Positions 8,091-17,277 are shown, counted from the stretch's first letter. The stretch is 64,000 nucleotides of DNA from Fenollaria timonensis (GCF_001457835.1 NZ_LN898230.1:265600-329599); one strand, 5' to 3'. Notes: a model not told the origin generated them from the sequence alone. A program made the numbers and translations.

Positions 8091-9429
8091 AAGAGAAGAA
8101 TTAGATTTAATTATGCAAGAGCAAGAGTATCCAAACCTTGCTTTTGCTTTTTATGAAGATAAAAAATATGTAGTGAAAAACGAGATAAAGGGACGCAAGC
8201 TTCGTATAAGAACGAAGAGAAAGAAAAATGGCGTTTATTATTGTGACGTTATAAAAAGGCTTGAAGATAGTCCACTTGAGAACGGCTCTCCATGCGCTCA
8301 TTATAAGGACTGTGGCGGCTGTCTTTATCAAACACTTCTTTACGAGGATGAGACTAAGATAAAAAAGGATATGCTTGCAAAATTATATAGTGAAGTATTT
8401 GATGGGGAAATGATTTTTCATCCATCACTAGAAATAGACGGCTATAGAAATAAAATGGAGTATACTTTTTCCGATAGAGGCGACGAGTGGAGGACCTTAA
8501 GTCTTGGTCTACACAAGAAGAAACGCTTCTACGAAGTAGTCGAAACAGACGATTGCAATATAGTCCATAATGATTTTACAAAGTTAAGAGTAGCGGTACT
8601 TGAGTACTTCAAGTCAAAAGGCATAACTTATTATCATAAGAAGCTACACGAGGGCACTCTAAGGCACCTAGTAATTAGAAAAGCCTACTTCACTAAAGAG
8701 ATTTTAATCAACTTAGTAACGACATCAGACTATGAAGTGCAAGATGACTTTGTTAAAATGCTTCTTGAGCTAAATTTGGATGGTGAAGTAAAATCCATTT
8801 ACCATACAAAAAATGACGGTGTATCAGACGTGGTTCAAGCAGATGAATTAATTCTTGTTTATGGCAAGGAAGATATAGACGAAGAGCTTCTTGGACTAAA
8901 GTTCAAGATAGGACCATTTTCATTCTTCCAAACTAATTCAAGAGCAGTTGAGAGAATGTATAGCCGTATTCAAGAGTTACTAGCAGAGGAGAGCATGGAC
9001 GTGCTATTTGATTTATATTCAGGCACAGGAACCATAGCACAGATACTTGCGAAGAAGGCGAAAAAAGTTTATTCGATAGAAATAGTTGAAGAAGCATCTA
9101 AAAAGGCGCGTCTAACATGCAAATTAAATGCAATAGCTAATGTAGAAGTAATTAATGGAGATGTTTTGAAAGTTATAGATGAGGTAGAGGAAAGACCAGA
9201 CGCCATCGTTATAGATCCACCGCGCGAGGGAGTTCATCCAAAAGCCTTAAAGAAGCTAATTGATTATAAGGCGGAAAAGATAATTTACGTCTCATGTAAC
9301 CCAAAAACGCATGTAAACGACTTGAAAGAATTTATAGAGGCAGGCTACAAGATAAAGCTAGTGGAAGTATTTGATAACTTTCCTAAGACAAGCCATGCCG
9401 AAGCCCTAGCCTTATTAGCAAGAGAATAA
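8080..9429 (+). CDS. rlmD: 23S rRNA (uracil-C5)-methyltransferase, RlmD/RumA/TrmA family
   Basis: 449 residues from a TTG at 8080; an ATG at 8113 is a possible alternative, and neither has a strong ribosome binding site. The cysteine cluster in CAHYKDCGGCLYQ is the [4Fe-4S] site typical of RumA-type enzymes. The C-terminal Rossmann methyltransferase has FDLYSGTGTIAQILA (SAM site), DPPREGVHPK, and the catalytic-cysteine motif YVSCNPKT. Members make 5-methyluridine in 23S rRNA (U747 or U1939 in E. coli numbering) or tRNA; which uridine is modified here is not decidable. It overlaps the glycosyltransferase gene and is followed by a hydrolase gene. Confidence 0.88.
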   Translation: MRNKREELDLIMQEQEYPNLAFAFYEDKKYVVKNEIKGRKLRIRTKRKKNGVYYCDVIKRLEDSPLENGSPCAHYKDCGGCLYQTLLYEDETKIKKDMLAKLYSEVFDGEMIFHPSLEIDGYRNKMEYTFSDRGDEWRTLSLGLHKKKRFYEVVETDDCNIVHNDFTKLRVAVLEYFKSKGITYYHKKLHEGTLRHLVIRKAYFTKEILINLVTTSDYEVQDDFVKMLLELNLDGEVKSIYHTKNDGVSDVVQADELILVYGKEDIDEELLGLKFKIGPFSFFQTNSRAVERMYSRIQELLAEESMDVLFDLYSGTGTIAQILAKKAKKVYSIEIVEEASKKARLTCKLNAIANVEVINGDVLKVIDEVEERPDAIVIDPPREGVHPKALKKLIDYKAEKIIYVSCNPKTHVNDLKEFIEAGYKIKLVEVFDNFPKTSHAEALALLARE

Positions 9430-9450
9430 AATGTATTGTAGGTGATATTT

Positions 9451-10368
9451 ATGATAATTGAGAAACTTAAATCAAAACGAGATGGCTTAGAGCTTGAGCT
9501 AGCAATAGGCGAGCCAAAAGGAGAGCCTATTGGCATTGTTCAGCTAGTTCATGGAATGTCGGAGCATAAAGAAAGATACTACGATTTTATGAATTACTTA
9601 GCTCAAAATGGCTACATCTGCGCAATTCATGACCATAGAGGCCATGGAGCGAGCGTGAAGGATCCGTCTCACTTAGGGTATTTTTACACAGATGATAGCT
9701 CTGTTATTGTTGATGATGTTTTTCAAATTACAGAGCATTTAGAAAATAAATATCCTTCACTAAAAAAATCTATATTTAGTCACAGCATGGGGACGCTTGT
9801 TTCGAGAAATTATTTAAAAGAGTATGAAGATCATATTGACCGCATAGTGCTTTGTGGGCCGCCGACAGAAAATAAATTTGCAGGCTTTGCTATATTCTTA
9901 GCAAAAATTTCTAGCATTTTTCATGGCAAATATAAGCCGAATAGATTTTTGAATGCTTTGTCTCTTGGTACTTACAGTAAAGGCTTTGATGGAGCAGCAG
10001 ATTGGGTTTGCGCTAATCCAGACACAATAGAGGCATATAAGCAAGATCCGCTTTGCGGCTTTACTTTTACTACGAATGGTTTTTTGAATCTATTTAAACT
10101 CTTAAAAACAGCCTATGAGCCTAGAGATTGGCAGCCAAAGAATAAAAATCTCCCTATCTTTTTAATAGCAGGCGAGGATGATCCTGTTATTCAAGGCAAA
10201 GAAAAGTTTAAGGGTTTAGAAAGATTTTTAAATAGTCTTGGATATAATAACATTAAAAGCAAACTTTATAAGGGCATGAGACATGAAATACTTAATGAAA
10301 AAGATAAAGAAATAATCTATGAAGATGTTTTAAACTTTTTACAAGCTGATAATATTAGTCAAAATTAA
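9451..10368 (+). CDS. Alpha/beta hydrolase, monoacylglycerol-lipase-like
   Basis: 305 residues from the ATG at 9451, placed 6 bases after TAGGTGA; a GTG at 9442 lies within that site. The fold markers are VHGMSEHKERY (oxyanion region), HDHRGHG, the nucleophile elbow FSHSMGT (GxSxG-type serine), the acid in AGEDDPV, and the histidine in GMRHEI. This is the 'serine aminopeptidase S33 / lysophospholipase' branch, whose members hydrolyse monoacylglycerols or lysophospholipids. No signal peptide is seen, so the product is probably cytoplasmic or membrane-associated. The actual substrate is not known. It is in line with the preceding methyltransferase gene at a 21-base spacing. Confidence 0.85.
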   Translation: MIIEKLKSKRDGLELELAIGEPKGEPIGIVQLVHGMSEHKERYYDFMNYLAQNGYICAIHDHRGHGASVKDPSHLGYFYTDDSSVIVDDVFQITEHLENKYPSLKKSIFSHSMGTLVSRNYLKEYEDHIDRIVLCGPPTENKFAGFAIFLAKISSIFHGKYKPNRFLNALSLGTYSKGFDGAADWVCANPDTIEAYKQDPLCGFTFTTNGFLNLFKLLKTAYEPRDWQPKNKNLPIFLIAGEDDPVIQGKEKFKGLERFLNSLGYNNIKSKLYKGMRHEILNEKDKEIIYEDVLNFLQADNISQN

Positions 10369-10404
10369 TCGCAAGGATAAATAAGTTAAAAGATAGGAGC
10401 AGAT

Positions 10405-11169
10405 ATGATACTATATTTTTCAGGAACAGGTAATAGTGAATACATAGCGAAAAAATTGTCAGAAGCATTGGACGACGAAGCGCTAAATCTATTCACATAT
10501 ATAAAGAATGGCAAGGCTGAGACTTTTCACTCAGAAAAGCCCTTCGTCTTAGTCGCGCCAACATATAGCTGGCGCGTGCCAAGATTTTTGTCGGAGTATT
10601 TATTAGGCTGCACTTTTACTGGATCGAAAGAGATCTACGTAATCTTAAACTATGGTGACTCATGTGGCAATGCAGAAAAATACATTAGAGAAAATACTAA
10701 AAAGCTTGGACTAAAGTTCAAGGGTCTTTATGGCATAAAAATGCCAGAAAATTATTTGATGCTCTTTAATTTAGATTCTGATGTGCATAATAGAAAGCTT
10801 ATCGATGAAGCAAATGATAAAATTACTAAAGCGGCTGCCATTATCAAAGAGAGAAAAGCGTTTTCTGAAGTGAAGTGTGGCTTTGCTGGAAAAGTTCAGT
10901 CGAGTCTTGTTAATAAGTTTTTCTTTAAGTTCATAGTGAGCGACAAGAAATTTTATTATACTGATAAGTGTATTAACTGCGGTCTTTGTGCTAAGAATTG
11001 CGTTTTAAATAACATTACTTACAAAGACGGTTACCCAGTTTGGAACGGAAGCTGCACTCACTGCGCATCATGCATCGCGAAGTGCCCGACAGGCGCGATT
11101 GAGTATGGCAAGAAGACCATTGGCAAGGAGAGATACTTATTAAGCAAAGTGTATAGAGAGAAAAAATAA
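10405..11169 (+). CDS. EFR1 family ferredoxin (flavodoxin plus 2[4Fe-4S])
   Basis: 254 residues. The N-terminal flavodoxin domain opens with ILYFSGTGNSEYIAKKL, whose SGTGN loop binds FMN phosphate. The C-terminus has two CxxCxxCxxxC clusters, KCINCGLCAKNC and CTHCASCIAKCP, for two [4Fe-4S] centres. Such EFR1 proteins are predicted electron carriers of strict anaerobes, and the physiological partner is unknown. An AGGAGC site precedes the ATG. The gene ends 10 bases before one half of a palindromic terminator that has been split by an ISL3 element. Confidence 0.88.
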   Translation: MILYFSGTGNSEYIAKKLSEALDDEALNLFTYIKNGKAETFHSEKPFVLVAPTYSWRVPRFLSEYLLGCTFTGSKEIYVILNYGDSCGNAEKYIRENTKKLGLKFKGLYGIKMPENYLMLFNLDSDVHNRKLIDEANDKITKAAAIIKERKAFSEVKCGFAGKVQSSLVNKFFFKFIVSDKKFYYTDKCINCGLCAKNCVLNNITYKDGYPVWNGSCTHCASCIAKCPTGAIEYGKKTIGKERYLLSKVYREKK

Positions 11170-11179
11170 AATAACAACG

Positions 11180-11198
11180 CATAAGAAGAAGAGCTGCG
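11180..11198. terminator. Left arm of a bidirectional terminator split by an insertion sequence
   Basis: These 19 bases (CATAAGAAGAAGAGCTGCG) are the exact reverse complement of 12699-12717. With the element and one copy of its 8-base target duplication (AAATATTT) removed, the site is a perfect 46-base palindrome between the convergent EFR1 and oleate hydratase genes: a GC-rich stem flanked by A- and T-rich tracts on both sides, as in a two-way intrinsic terminator. Confidence 0.75.
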
Positions 11199-11206
11199 AA
11201 ATATTT
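11199..11206. repeat. 8-base target site duplication (left copy)
   Basis: AAATATTT, identical to 12691-12698. ISL3 elements make 8-base AT-rich duplications. This one is itself a palindrome at the centre of the terminator. Confidence 0.85.
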
Positions 11207-12690
11207 GGCTCTATGTCAAATATTGGGGAGACTTATTGATTTAAGTCTCTCTTTTTATGTTAAAACTAACATTTGCACGTTTTTAATTTATATACTTAAA
11301 ATAACACAAATTTATGTAATTTTTGCATGACTAATAAACCTATATAGGCTTATTAGGTTTTTATGATGTTTTATATATATATTTTAGTCTAAAAGCATTA
11401 TTCTTTTTCTGAACCTCTCGAAGTTTCTCATACCAAAGCTGTTTCTTTTTAGTGTCTTTATCTTTGTATGTTTTCCTTCTAGTGCTCCATTTGAATGTTT
11501 GTAGTCAAATGAGTTTGTAATTTCATCAGACCAGTTTGTAAAGGCTGTTATACATGATTTAAACTCTTTAAGTTTTGATTTTTTACATATGTCTATCCAT
11601 GCGTTTACCTTGTATTGTGCTTGTTCTTTGTTTTTCTGCACTAGAACTTCTTGATAGAAGGATTCTTTTAAGCCATATGCTAGTCTTAGCTCTTCGCTTA
11701 TCTCTAGCATTAGAGCTGCTTCTCGCTTTTGATCATCATTAAGTTTTGGCATTGGTTTTGTAAGTATGCTTTTACTTCTTTTTAGGTATATTCTCATTTC
11801 TGCTGATGTATCTTTTTGTATTCTCTTTCTTACGTTTTCTAAGCTCCAAGAGACTTGTCTTACGAAGTGATATTTGTCTGCTATGTGTACTGCGTTTTTA
11901 AAGTATGCGTTTTTAACGTTTTTAAATGTTTTTGACATATCGCTAACAAATATCTTTACATTTTCTCTTTCTTCTTTTGGTATGTTTTTAAAGTATTCAA
12001 ACAAAATATTTTCTTGCCTACTTTTAACTATGTCTATGATTTCATGTGTTATGCCATCTAGAAGTGAGCATTGATACTTGTATGAACCGCTGTCGCCTTT
12101 AAACTCGTCTATTAAAAGTACTTTTGGAAGACTTTTTCTCTCTACTGATAGGTAAGATAGGACTCTTGTAACTGTTGATGTGCTTACTGAGTATCTTCTT
12201 GATATTGACTTTATTGAGTAAAGTTCTCTAAACTCTCTAGCTATGGATGCTACTAGTCTTTTTGTCATGGTCATTTTCTTTGCTACTAGTTCTGTTTTGC
12301 TATCAATTCTTTTCCCGCAGCACTTACAGTTGTACCTAGTTTTTCTTAGGTTTATTATGCATTTTTTACCATGCATCTGTGTATCTTTTATCTTTTGAGT
12401 TCTGTGATCATGAACCCAGATATGTTTAGAACCACAGTATGGGCAGCTTTTTAACTTTTTTGTCTGTGCTTCTATAACTACTACATTTTCACCTTCTTTA
12501 AAATTGTTAACAACTACATCTTTACAAGCTAGCAAATTTATGGTATTATATTCTTGCACTTGTACACACCTCCTATGTTGTAGTGGTATTTTAAGTATAG
12601 GATAAAATGTGTGCAAGTGCAACTTTTTTTTGTAATTTTATCAAAAAAATATCTATTGAGGTTTTACTCCCCAATAGATATTATACAGCC
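11207..12690 (-). mobile_element. ISL3 family insertion sequence, 1484 bp, apparently intact
   Basis: The ends are imperfect inverted repeats beginning GGCT and ending in TATTGGGGAG (18 of the first 24 bases match), flanked by the 8-base duplication AAATATTT. One transposase gene lies on the minus strand (11,384-12,559). Length, end sequence, duplication size and transposase type all fit the ISL3 family. The insertion point is the exact centre of the palindromic terminator. Confidence 0.92.
11384..12559 (-). CDS. ISL3 family transposase
   Basis: 391 residues from a GTG at 12559, chosen because AGGAGG lies 9 bases upstream; the frame is open further 5' but has no better start. The N-terminal zinc ribbon has CPYCGSKHIWVHDHRTQKI and CKCCGKR cysteine pairs, followed by an HTH region with ISRRYSVSTSTVTRVL. 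The DDE catalytic core follows: LLIDEFKG (first Asp), FVSDMSKTF (second Asp), and SNGALEGKHTKIKTLKR (Glu). It is full length with no frameshift, so the element may be active. The downstream 5' region of the element holds no other gene. Confidence 0.9.
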   Translation of the reverse strand: MQEYNTINLLACKDVVVNNFKEGENVVVIEAQTKKLKSCPYCGSKHIWVHDHRTQKIKDTQMHGKKCIINLRKTRYNCKCCGKRIDSKTELVAKKMTMTKRLVASIAREFRELYSIKSISRRYSVSTSTVTRVLSYLSVERKSLPKVLLIDEFKGDSGSYKYQCSLLDGITHEIIDIVKSRQENILFEYFKNIPKEERENVKIFVSDMSKTFKNVKNAYFKNAVHIADKYHFVRQVSWSLENVRKRIQKDTSAEMRIYLKRSKSILTKPMPKLNDDQKREAALMLEISEELRLAYGLKESFYQEVLVQKNKEQAQYKVNAWIDICKKSKLKEFKSCITAFTNWSDEITNSFDYKHSNGALEGKHTKIKTLKRNSFGMRNFERFRKRIMLLD

Positions 12691-12698
12691 AAATATTT
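12691..12698. repeat. 8-base target site duplication (right copy)
   Basis: AAATATTT, identical to 11199-11206, directly after the last base of the ISL3 element. Confidence 0.85.
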
Positions 12699-12717
12699 CG
12701 CAGCTCTTCTTCTTATG
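12699..12717. terminator. Right arm of the split bidirectional terminator
   Basis: CGCAGCTCTTCTTCTTATG, the exact reverse complement of 11180-11198, 8 bases past the end of the oleate hydratase gene (which reads toward it). The arms are now almost 1.5 kb apart, so the original hairpin can no longer form in either transcript. Confidence 0.75.
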
Positions 12718-12725
12718 AGCGCAGT

Positions 12726-14522
12726 CTATATAAGATTGTATTCTTTAAGCATTTCCTCTACTTCGGTGCCATTGATAAGCTTCTTAGCTAGCATTTTCTT
12801 AGTAAATGGCACATCAATATCTGGTTTTTCTCCATCGTTTAGTGCGCTTACAGCGGCAAGCATATATCTTACGTCATATCTTGAAGCGAACACTTCGGGA
12901 ACTTTCTTTTCAACGCCTGTTAGTACATAAACAGCTTCCATAGCGCATCTACCTGAGTATTCAGTAGTAAATACTGTGTCACGACCAGGATTGTCAAGTG
13001 TTTCCACGAATTGACCAAGGAAGGCAAAGTTAACTGCGTTCTTTGGAACTACATAAGGTCTGTCGCCAAAGCTTCTTGGCATGAATTGTGCTGTGATATA
13101 TGGCATAAATACTGGGATGGTTTTTGTTTCTTTAGCAAGTCTATCAATATCACTAACAGGAACGCCTATGTGGTATAACCACTCTTTAGCTATTTCTTCA
13201 CCAGTGCATTCGTGCATAGTCTTTTTGATGTAGTCGCCTTCTTTGTCAGTAAATAACGAGTAAACCCAAACTGCAATTTCATCTTCGGGTTGACCGATGT
13301 ATTGGCCTTGCCTGTTGATAGTCCAGCTCATTAGCCAGCTTGAGTCAAGACAAGTAACGATACCGCCAGTAACAACTTTACCTGTATATGGGCTTCTCTT
13401 AGTGATATTTTCAATGTATTTTGCTATCTCTTTACTCTTAACAGTTACAGTTGCTGATTCCCAGTTAGTTTTGTCAACATCTGAAGCAAATACTTCTGGC
13501 TTACCAAAGTCATCTGACTTTTTAGCAATATTTTTCCATAGTCTAAAGCTTTCTTCTGTATTTTCTTCTTTTATAGCAGGTGTATCGTTGCTACCATAAA
13601 CAGATGCTTCAACTATAGATCCAGTTGTGATGAATAGTAAATCGTCTTCATTAAGGTTTATAGATTTGTCTTCGCCAGTTTTAGTGTCAACTGCAACTAT
13701 CTTCTTAGCCACTTTCTTTGTATCACTAATTTCAAAGTCTACATCGATAACGTTATAGTTGTATTCTGTTTTAACTCCTTTATCTTTAAGCCACTTCATT
13801 AGAGGGACAACTAGCGATTCATATTGGTCATATCTTGTGAATTGTAGTGCAGATAAATCAGGAAGTCCTCCTACGTGATGTATAAATCTGTTCACATATA
13901 ATTTTAATTCTAGTACTGAATGCCAATTTTCGAAAGCAAACATTGTTCTATAGTAAGTCCAGAAATCGCTTTCTAAGAATTCTTCGGAGAAAACTTCTTC
14001 AACAGAAACTCCTTCTAGCTCCTTATCTGGTGTTGCAACTAAATGTAGTATCTCTTTTATAACGTCTTTTGATAAATTAAATTTAGCGTTATCATATCTT
14101 TCACCTTGATTTTTTGTAATTCTGCAGTTACTGTAGTTAGGGTCATCAAGGTTTGTGTAGTATAAGTCGTCAAGTACGGACATATTTGGATCTTCTCTTG
14201 AAGGAACTACACTAAATAAGTCCCACAAGCACTCGAAGTGATGACCAGTTTCACGTCCGCCTCTTGCTACATAACCAAGCTCATTAATTACTTTACCATC
14301 AAGAGCACCGCCTGCGATGTCATCCTTTTCTAAGAAAGTAATCTTAGATGGATCCATCTTAGCATCTTTAATTAAAAATCCAGCAGCACTTAGTCCTGCG
14401 ATTCCTGTGCCTACAATATAAGCCCTCTTGTTTTCAATTCCCTTTGGTTTTCTTGAGTTGACTAGTCTGTCGTAGTCACCGTTACCAAGTTTAAGTCTTT
14501 CGTCAAAAGTTTTAATTTCCAT
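12726..14522 (-). CDS. ohyA: Oleate hydratase (FAD-dependent)
   Basis: 598 residues, close to the usual 560-640 for the myosin-cross-reactive-antigen family. The N-terminal Rossmann motif is AYIVGTGIAGLSAAGFLIKD; an FAD-binding segment with AGGALDGK and ARGGRETGHHFECLWDLF, and the C-terminal FLGQFVETLDNPGRDTVFTTEYS, are also hallmarks. The enzyme adds water to the cis-9 double bond of oleate and related unsaturated fatty acids, giving 10-hydroxy acids. In commensals this detoxifies host fatty acids. The ATG follows GGAGGTAAAATT. A TetR gene lies upstream on the same strand, with a terminator between them, and is a plausible regulator. Confidence 0.94.
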   Translation of the reverse strand: MEIKTFDERLKLGNGDYDRLVNSRKPKGIENKRAYIVGTGIAGLSAAGFLIKDAKMDPSKITFLEKDDIAGGALDGKVINELGYVARGGRETGHHFECLWDLFSVVPSREDPNMSVLDDLYYTNLDDPNYSNCRITKNQGERYDNAKFNLSKDVIKEILHLVATPDKELEGVSVEEVFSEEFLESDFWTYYRTMFAFENWHSVLELKLYVNRFIHHVGGLPDLSALQFTRYDQYESLVVPLMKWLKDKGVKTEYNYNVIDVDFEISDTKKVAKKIVAVDTKTGEDKSINLNEDDLLFITTGSIVEASVYGSNDTPAIKEENTEESFRLWKNIAKKSDDFGKPEVFASDVDKTNWESATVTVKSKEIAKYIENITKRSPYTGKVVTGGIVTCLDSSWLMSWTINRQGQYIGQPEDEIAVWVYSLFTDKEGDYIKKTMHECTGEEIAKEWLYHIGVPVSDIDRLAKETKTIPVFMPYITAQFMPRSFGDRPYVVPKNAVNFAFLGQFVETLDNPGRDTVFTTEYSGRCAMEAVYVLTGVEKKVPEVFASRYDVRYMLAAVSALNDGEKPDIDVPFTKKMLAKKLINGTEVEEMLKEYNLI

Positions 14523-14662
14523 AATTTTACCTCCATTTAATACTTTTATTTTTCTTGTATTAATATCATACCCTGTATAAATGTGTAAATCACTGGTTAA
14601 ACGGCATTTGATGACTAAGCTTTGACCTATTGATTGCTTTTGACTAAGGTTTATATAAAATA

Positions 14663-14709
14663 AAAAAATGTGTAAATTTTGTATTTTAATATATCTTTAC
14701 ACATTTTTT
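14663..14709. terminator. Hairpin after the TetR gene
   Basis: Perfect 14-base arms (AAAAAATGTGTAAA at 14663-14676, TTTACACATTTTTT at 14696-14709) around a 19-base loop. It reads as a terminator for the minus-strand TetR gene, and because the arms are A/T tracts it could work both ways. It could also be an operator, since TGTGTAAAT recurs near 14581. Confidence 0.6.
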
Positions 14710-14721
14710 AAACAATTTATT

Positions 14722-15294
14722 TTATTTGTCTAGTTTTTCACTTATTCTTAAAGACCTTTCTATGTTGCCATCAAAAAGAGAACCTATCCTAGTGATAATG
14801 TATTCAGGTGACTCTTTCATCCCGTCTTGTATCCACTTATCGAGTAGACCAACTAGAGCTGCTCTATAAAAGTTTATTATGAGCTCTTTATCTGCATCCT
14901 TAGCATTAATGTTTTTAGTCTTTACTTCATTCTCTACATATTTACTCATTACCGATTCACAAACTTTGAATAGGTAATTATCAAGCTCAGCTTTGTCAAT
15001 GGACTTAAATATATTTAGCGTTGCCTTTTTATTATTTAATATAAAGCCAACTGCTTGCAAAAGGCTATTCTCCCATGAGTTTGTGTAGTTGAACTCTTCA
15101 TCAACCTTAGCGAGTTCATCGTTAAGTATCTCTTTTATGAGCATGTATATGTCTTCATAATGGTAGTAGAAAGTGTTTCTGTTGATTTCACATCTATCAG
15201 CGAGTTCAGCTATAGTTATATTTTTTAAGCTTTTCTCTTCTGCTAATAGTAAAAACTCTCTTTTAATTAAATTTTTTGTATATTGCTTAGCCAA
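14722..15294 (-). CDS. TetR/AcrR family transcriptional regulator
   Basis: 190 residues from the TTG at 15294, 6 bases after AAGGGGGTG; a GTG at 15303 lies inside that site. The N-terminal HTH has ITIAELADRCEINRNTFYYHYEDIYMLI, the usual TetR recognition helix with the YYHY segment. The C-terminal ligand domain has no clear specific family beyond DhaS-like regulators. It is the gene immediately upstream of oleate hydratase on the same strand, so control of ohyA in response to unsaturated fatty acids is a reasonable inference; no direct evidence exists in the sequence apart from location. Confidence 0.85.
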   Translation of the reverse strand: MAKQYTKNLIKREFLLLAEEKSLKNITIAELADRCEINRNTFYYHYEDIYMLIKEILNDELAKVDEEFNYTNSWENSLLQAVGFILNNKKATLNIFKSIDKAELDNYLFKVCESVMSKYVENEVKTKNINAKDADKELIINFYRAALVGLLDKWIQDGMKESPEYIITRIGSLFDGNIERSLRISEKLDK

Positions 15295-15406
15295 GTATAA
15301 CACCCCCTTATATATCTATAATAATTTTTACCCAAAGTATATTATTTTATATCGCAAAGACCATAAACATAGTGTAAGCTACTCACTCTTAATGCTACCG
15401 AAGTCA

Positions 15407-15435
15407 TTGACTTAAAGCCGTATTTATGATAAAAT
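15407..15435 (+). promoter_or_regulatory. Sigma-A type promoter for the cysS operon
   Basis: TTGACT (15407-15412) and TAAAAT (15430-15435) with 17-base spacing, 28 bases before cysS. There is no room for, and no sign of, a T-box leader. Confidence 0.65.
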
Positions 15436-15463
15436 AATTATATTATTATATAAGGAGGCAATT

Positions 15464-16876
15464 ATGATTAGATTACACAACACACTAAGTGGATTAGTAG
15501 AAGATTTCAAACCTATAAACGATACTAAGGTGAACTTTTATTGTTGTGGTCCTACTGTTTATAACGACATACATGTAGGCAATGCCAGACCTTTAGTTGT
15601 ATTTGATACAGTTAGAAGATTTTTGATATTCATGGGCTACGACGTAAAGTATGTTTTTAACTTCACTGACGTAGACGATAAGATAATTAATAAAGCGAAC
15701 GAAAGCGGTATCACTTCGAACGAAGTGGCTGAAAAGTACATCGAGCGCTTCAAAGATGTTGCGGGTAGGCTTGGTATTTATGACTATGATAATATAAATC
15801 CAAGAGCGACTGAACATATGGACGAGATCATAGACTTTGTCAAGGCGCTTGTTGATAAGGGCGCTGCATACGAGTCAGATGGCGATGTTTACTTTGACAC
15901 TACTAAGGCGAAGGACTACGGAAAACTTTCTAAGAAGAATATCGACGACCTTATCTCAGGTTTAAGAGTTGATATAAATGAAAAGAAGAAAAACCCTTTG
16001 GACTTTGCTCTATGGAAGAAAGCTAAGCCAAATGAACCGCACTGGGCATCACCATGGTCCGAAGGTAGACCTGGCTGGCACATTGAGTGCTCGGCTATGA
16101 GTAGGGCAATCTTAGGAGATACGCTTGATATACATGCAGGCGGCAGCGACCTAGAGTTTCCTCATCATGAGAATGAAATTCAACAAAGTGAGGCTCTAAC
16201 AGGAAAGCCATTCGCAAAGTATTGGCTACACAATGGCATGGTTAATGTTGATGGCAAAAAGATGAGTAAATCACTAGGTAATTTCATTTTGCTTAAGGAT
16301 TTGCTTGACGATTATGACAAGGATACGGTAAGATTTTTTATCTTGTCAACTCATTATAGAAAGCCAATGAACTTTACTAAAGAAGGCATGGACGGAGCAA
16401 AAAACTCGGTTAAGAGGATACACAACGCTCTTAAGAGACTTGAAGCGATTAAAGATACAGGCAAAAAAGCTTCAGATGAGATCGTCAAAGACGTTGACAA
16501 TGAAGTAGCTGGTTTTATAGACGCTATGAGTGATGATTTTAATACAGCTGACGCACTTACATGCATTTTCAATATTGTTAAGATAATTAATAAGCTTGAA
16601 GACGATGATTATGAAAGCGCAAAATATATCGAAGATAAATTAAATGATTTACTAAAAGTTCTTGGCCTTGATGATAGTGAAGCAGTGATGAAAGCTGGCG
16701 ATGAAGAAGAATCACTTGGCGAAGACGAAGAAAAGATTAAAAAGATGATAGACGAGAGAAATGAAGCAAGAGCAAATAAAGATTATGCCAAGGCTGACAA
16801 GATTAGGGACGATTTACTAGCCATGGGCATAAAGATTATAGATAGCAAAGACGGACAAAGATGGGAAAGGATCTAG
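15464..16876 (+). CDS. cysS: Cysteine--tRNA ligase
   Basis: 470 residues, class I aminoacyl-tRNA synthetase that charges tRNA-Cys. The Zn-binding YCCGPTVYNDIHVGNARP contains the HIGH-like HVGN, and KKMSKSLGN is the KMSKS loop. WHIECSAM and HHENEIQQSEA are Zn/cysteine pocket segments. The C-terminal DALR-type helical region follows. It starts with ATG after AAGGAGG. It is the first gene of cysS-mrnC-rlmB-yacP, a common Firmicute arrangement, and overlaps mrnC by 16 bases. Confidence 0.96.
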   Translation: MIRLHNTLSGLVEDFKPINDTKVNFYCCGPTVYNDIHVGNARPLVVFDTVRRFLIFMGYDVKYVFNFTDVDDKIINKANESGITSNEVAEKYIERFKDVAGRLGIYDYDNINPRATEHMDEIIDFVKALVDKGAAYESDGDVYFDTTKAKDYGKLSKKNIDDLISGLRVDINEKKKNPLDFALWKKAKPNEPHWASPWSEGRPGWHIECSAMSRAILGDTLDIHAGGSDLEFPHHENEIQQSEALTGKPFAKYWLHNGMVNVDGKKMSKSLGNFILLKDLLDDYDKDTVRFFILSTHYRKPMNFTKEGMDGAKNSVKRIHNALKRLEAIKDTGKKASDEIVKDVDNEVAGFIDAMSDDFNTADALTCIFNIVKIINKLEDDDYESAKYIEDKLNDLLKVLGLDDSEAVMKAGDEEESLGEDEEKIKKMIDERNEARANKDYAKADKIRDDLLAMGIKIIDSKDGQRWERI

Positions 16877-17277
16877 ATATAACCGAGCTTTTCGGTATTA
16901 ACTACAGTGATGCTGAAATTAATGAGATGAGCCCAATAAGGCTTGCCTACATTGGCGACGCTGTCTACGAGCTCTTCGTTAGATACTACATCGCGAAAGA
17001 GCCGCTAAAGGCGCATGAGCTGCAAAAGCTATCGACAAAGTATGTAAGCGCTTATGCACAAAGAGATGCTTTTGAGAAAATCAAGGACCATCTTACCGAG
17101 GACGAACTTTATGTCTTTAAAAGAGCCAGAAACCATAAGTCACATAAGGCACCAAAGAATACAGACAACAGTGCATACAAGGTGTCAACAGGCTTTGAAG
17201 CTCTCATTGCATATCTATTTTTGAAGAAAGAATACACTAGACTACTGGATCTAGTTAAACTATGTTTGGAGGATTAA
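16861..17277 (+). CDS. mrnC: Mini-ribonuclease 3
   Basis: 138 residues, an RNase III catalytic domain without a double-stranded RNA-binding domain. PIRLAYIGDAVYELFVRYYI carries the conserved acidic residue of the RNase III signature, and ARNHKSHKAPKN is typical of MrnC. It matures 23S rRNA ends in Bacillus. The start codon lies inside the cysS 3' end, so it is translationally coupled, and the gene ends 1 base before rlmB. Confidence 0.93.
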   Translation: MGKDLDITELFGINYSDAEINEMSPIRLAYIGDAVYELFVRYYIAKEPLKAHELQKLSTKYVSAYAQRDAFEKIKDHLTEDELYVFKRARNHKSHKAPKNTDNSAYKVSTGFEALIAYLFLKKEYTRLLDLVKLCLED

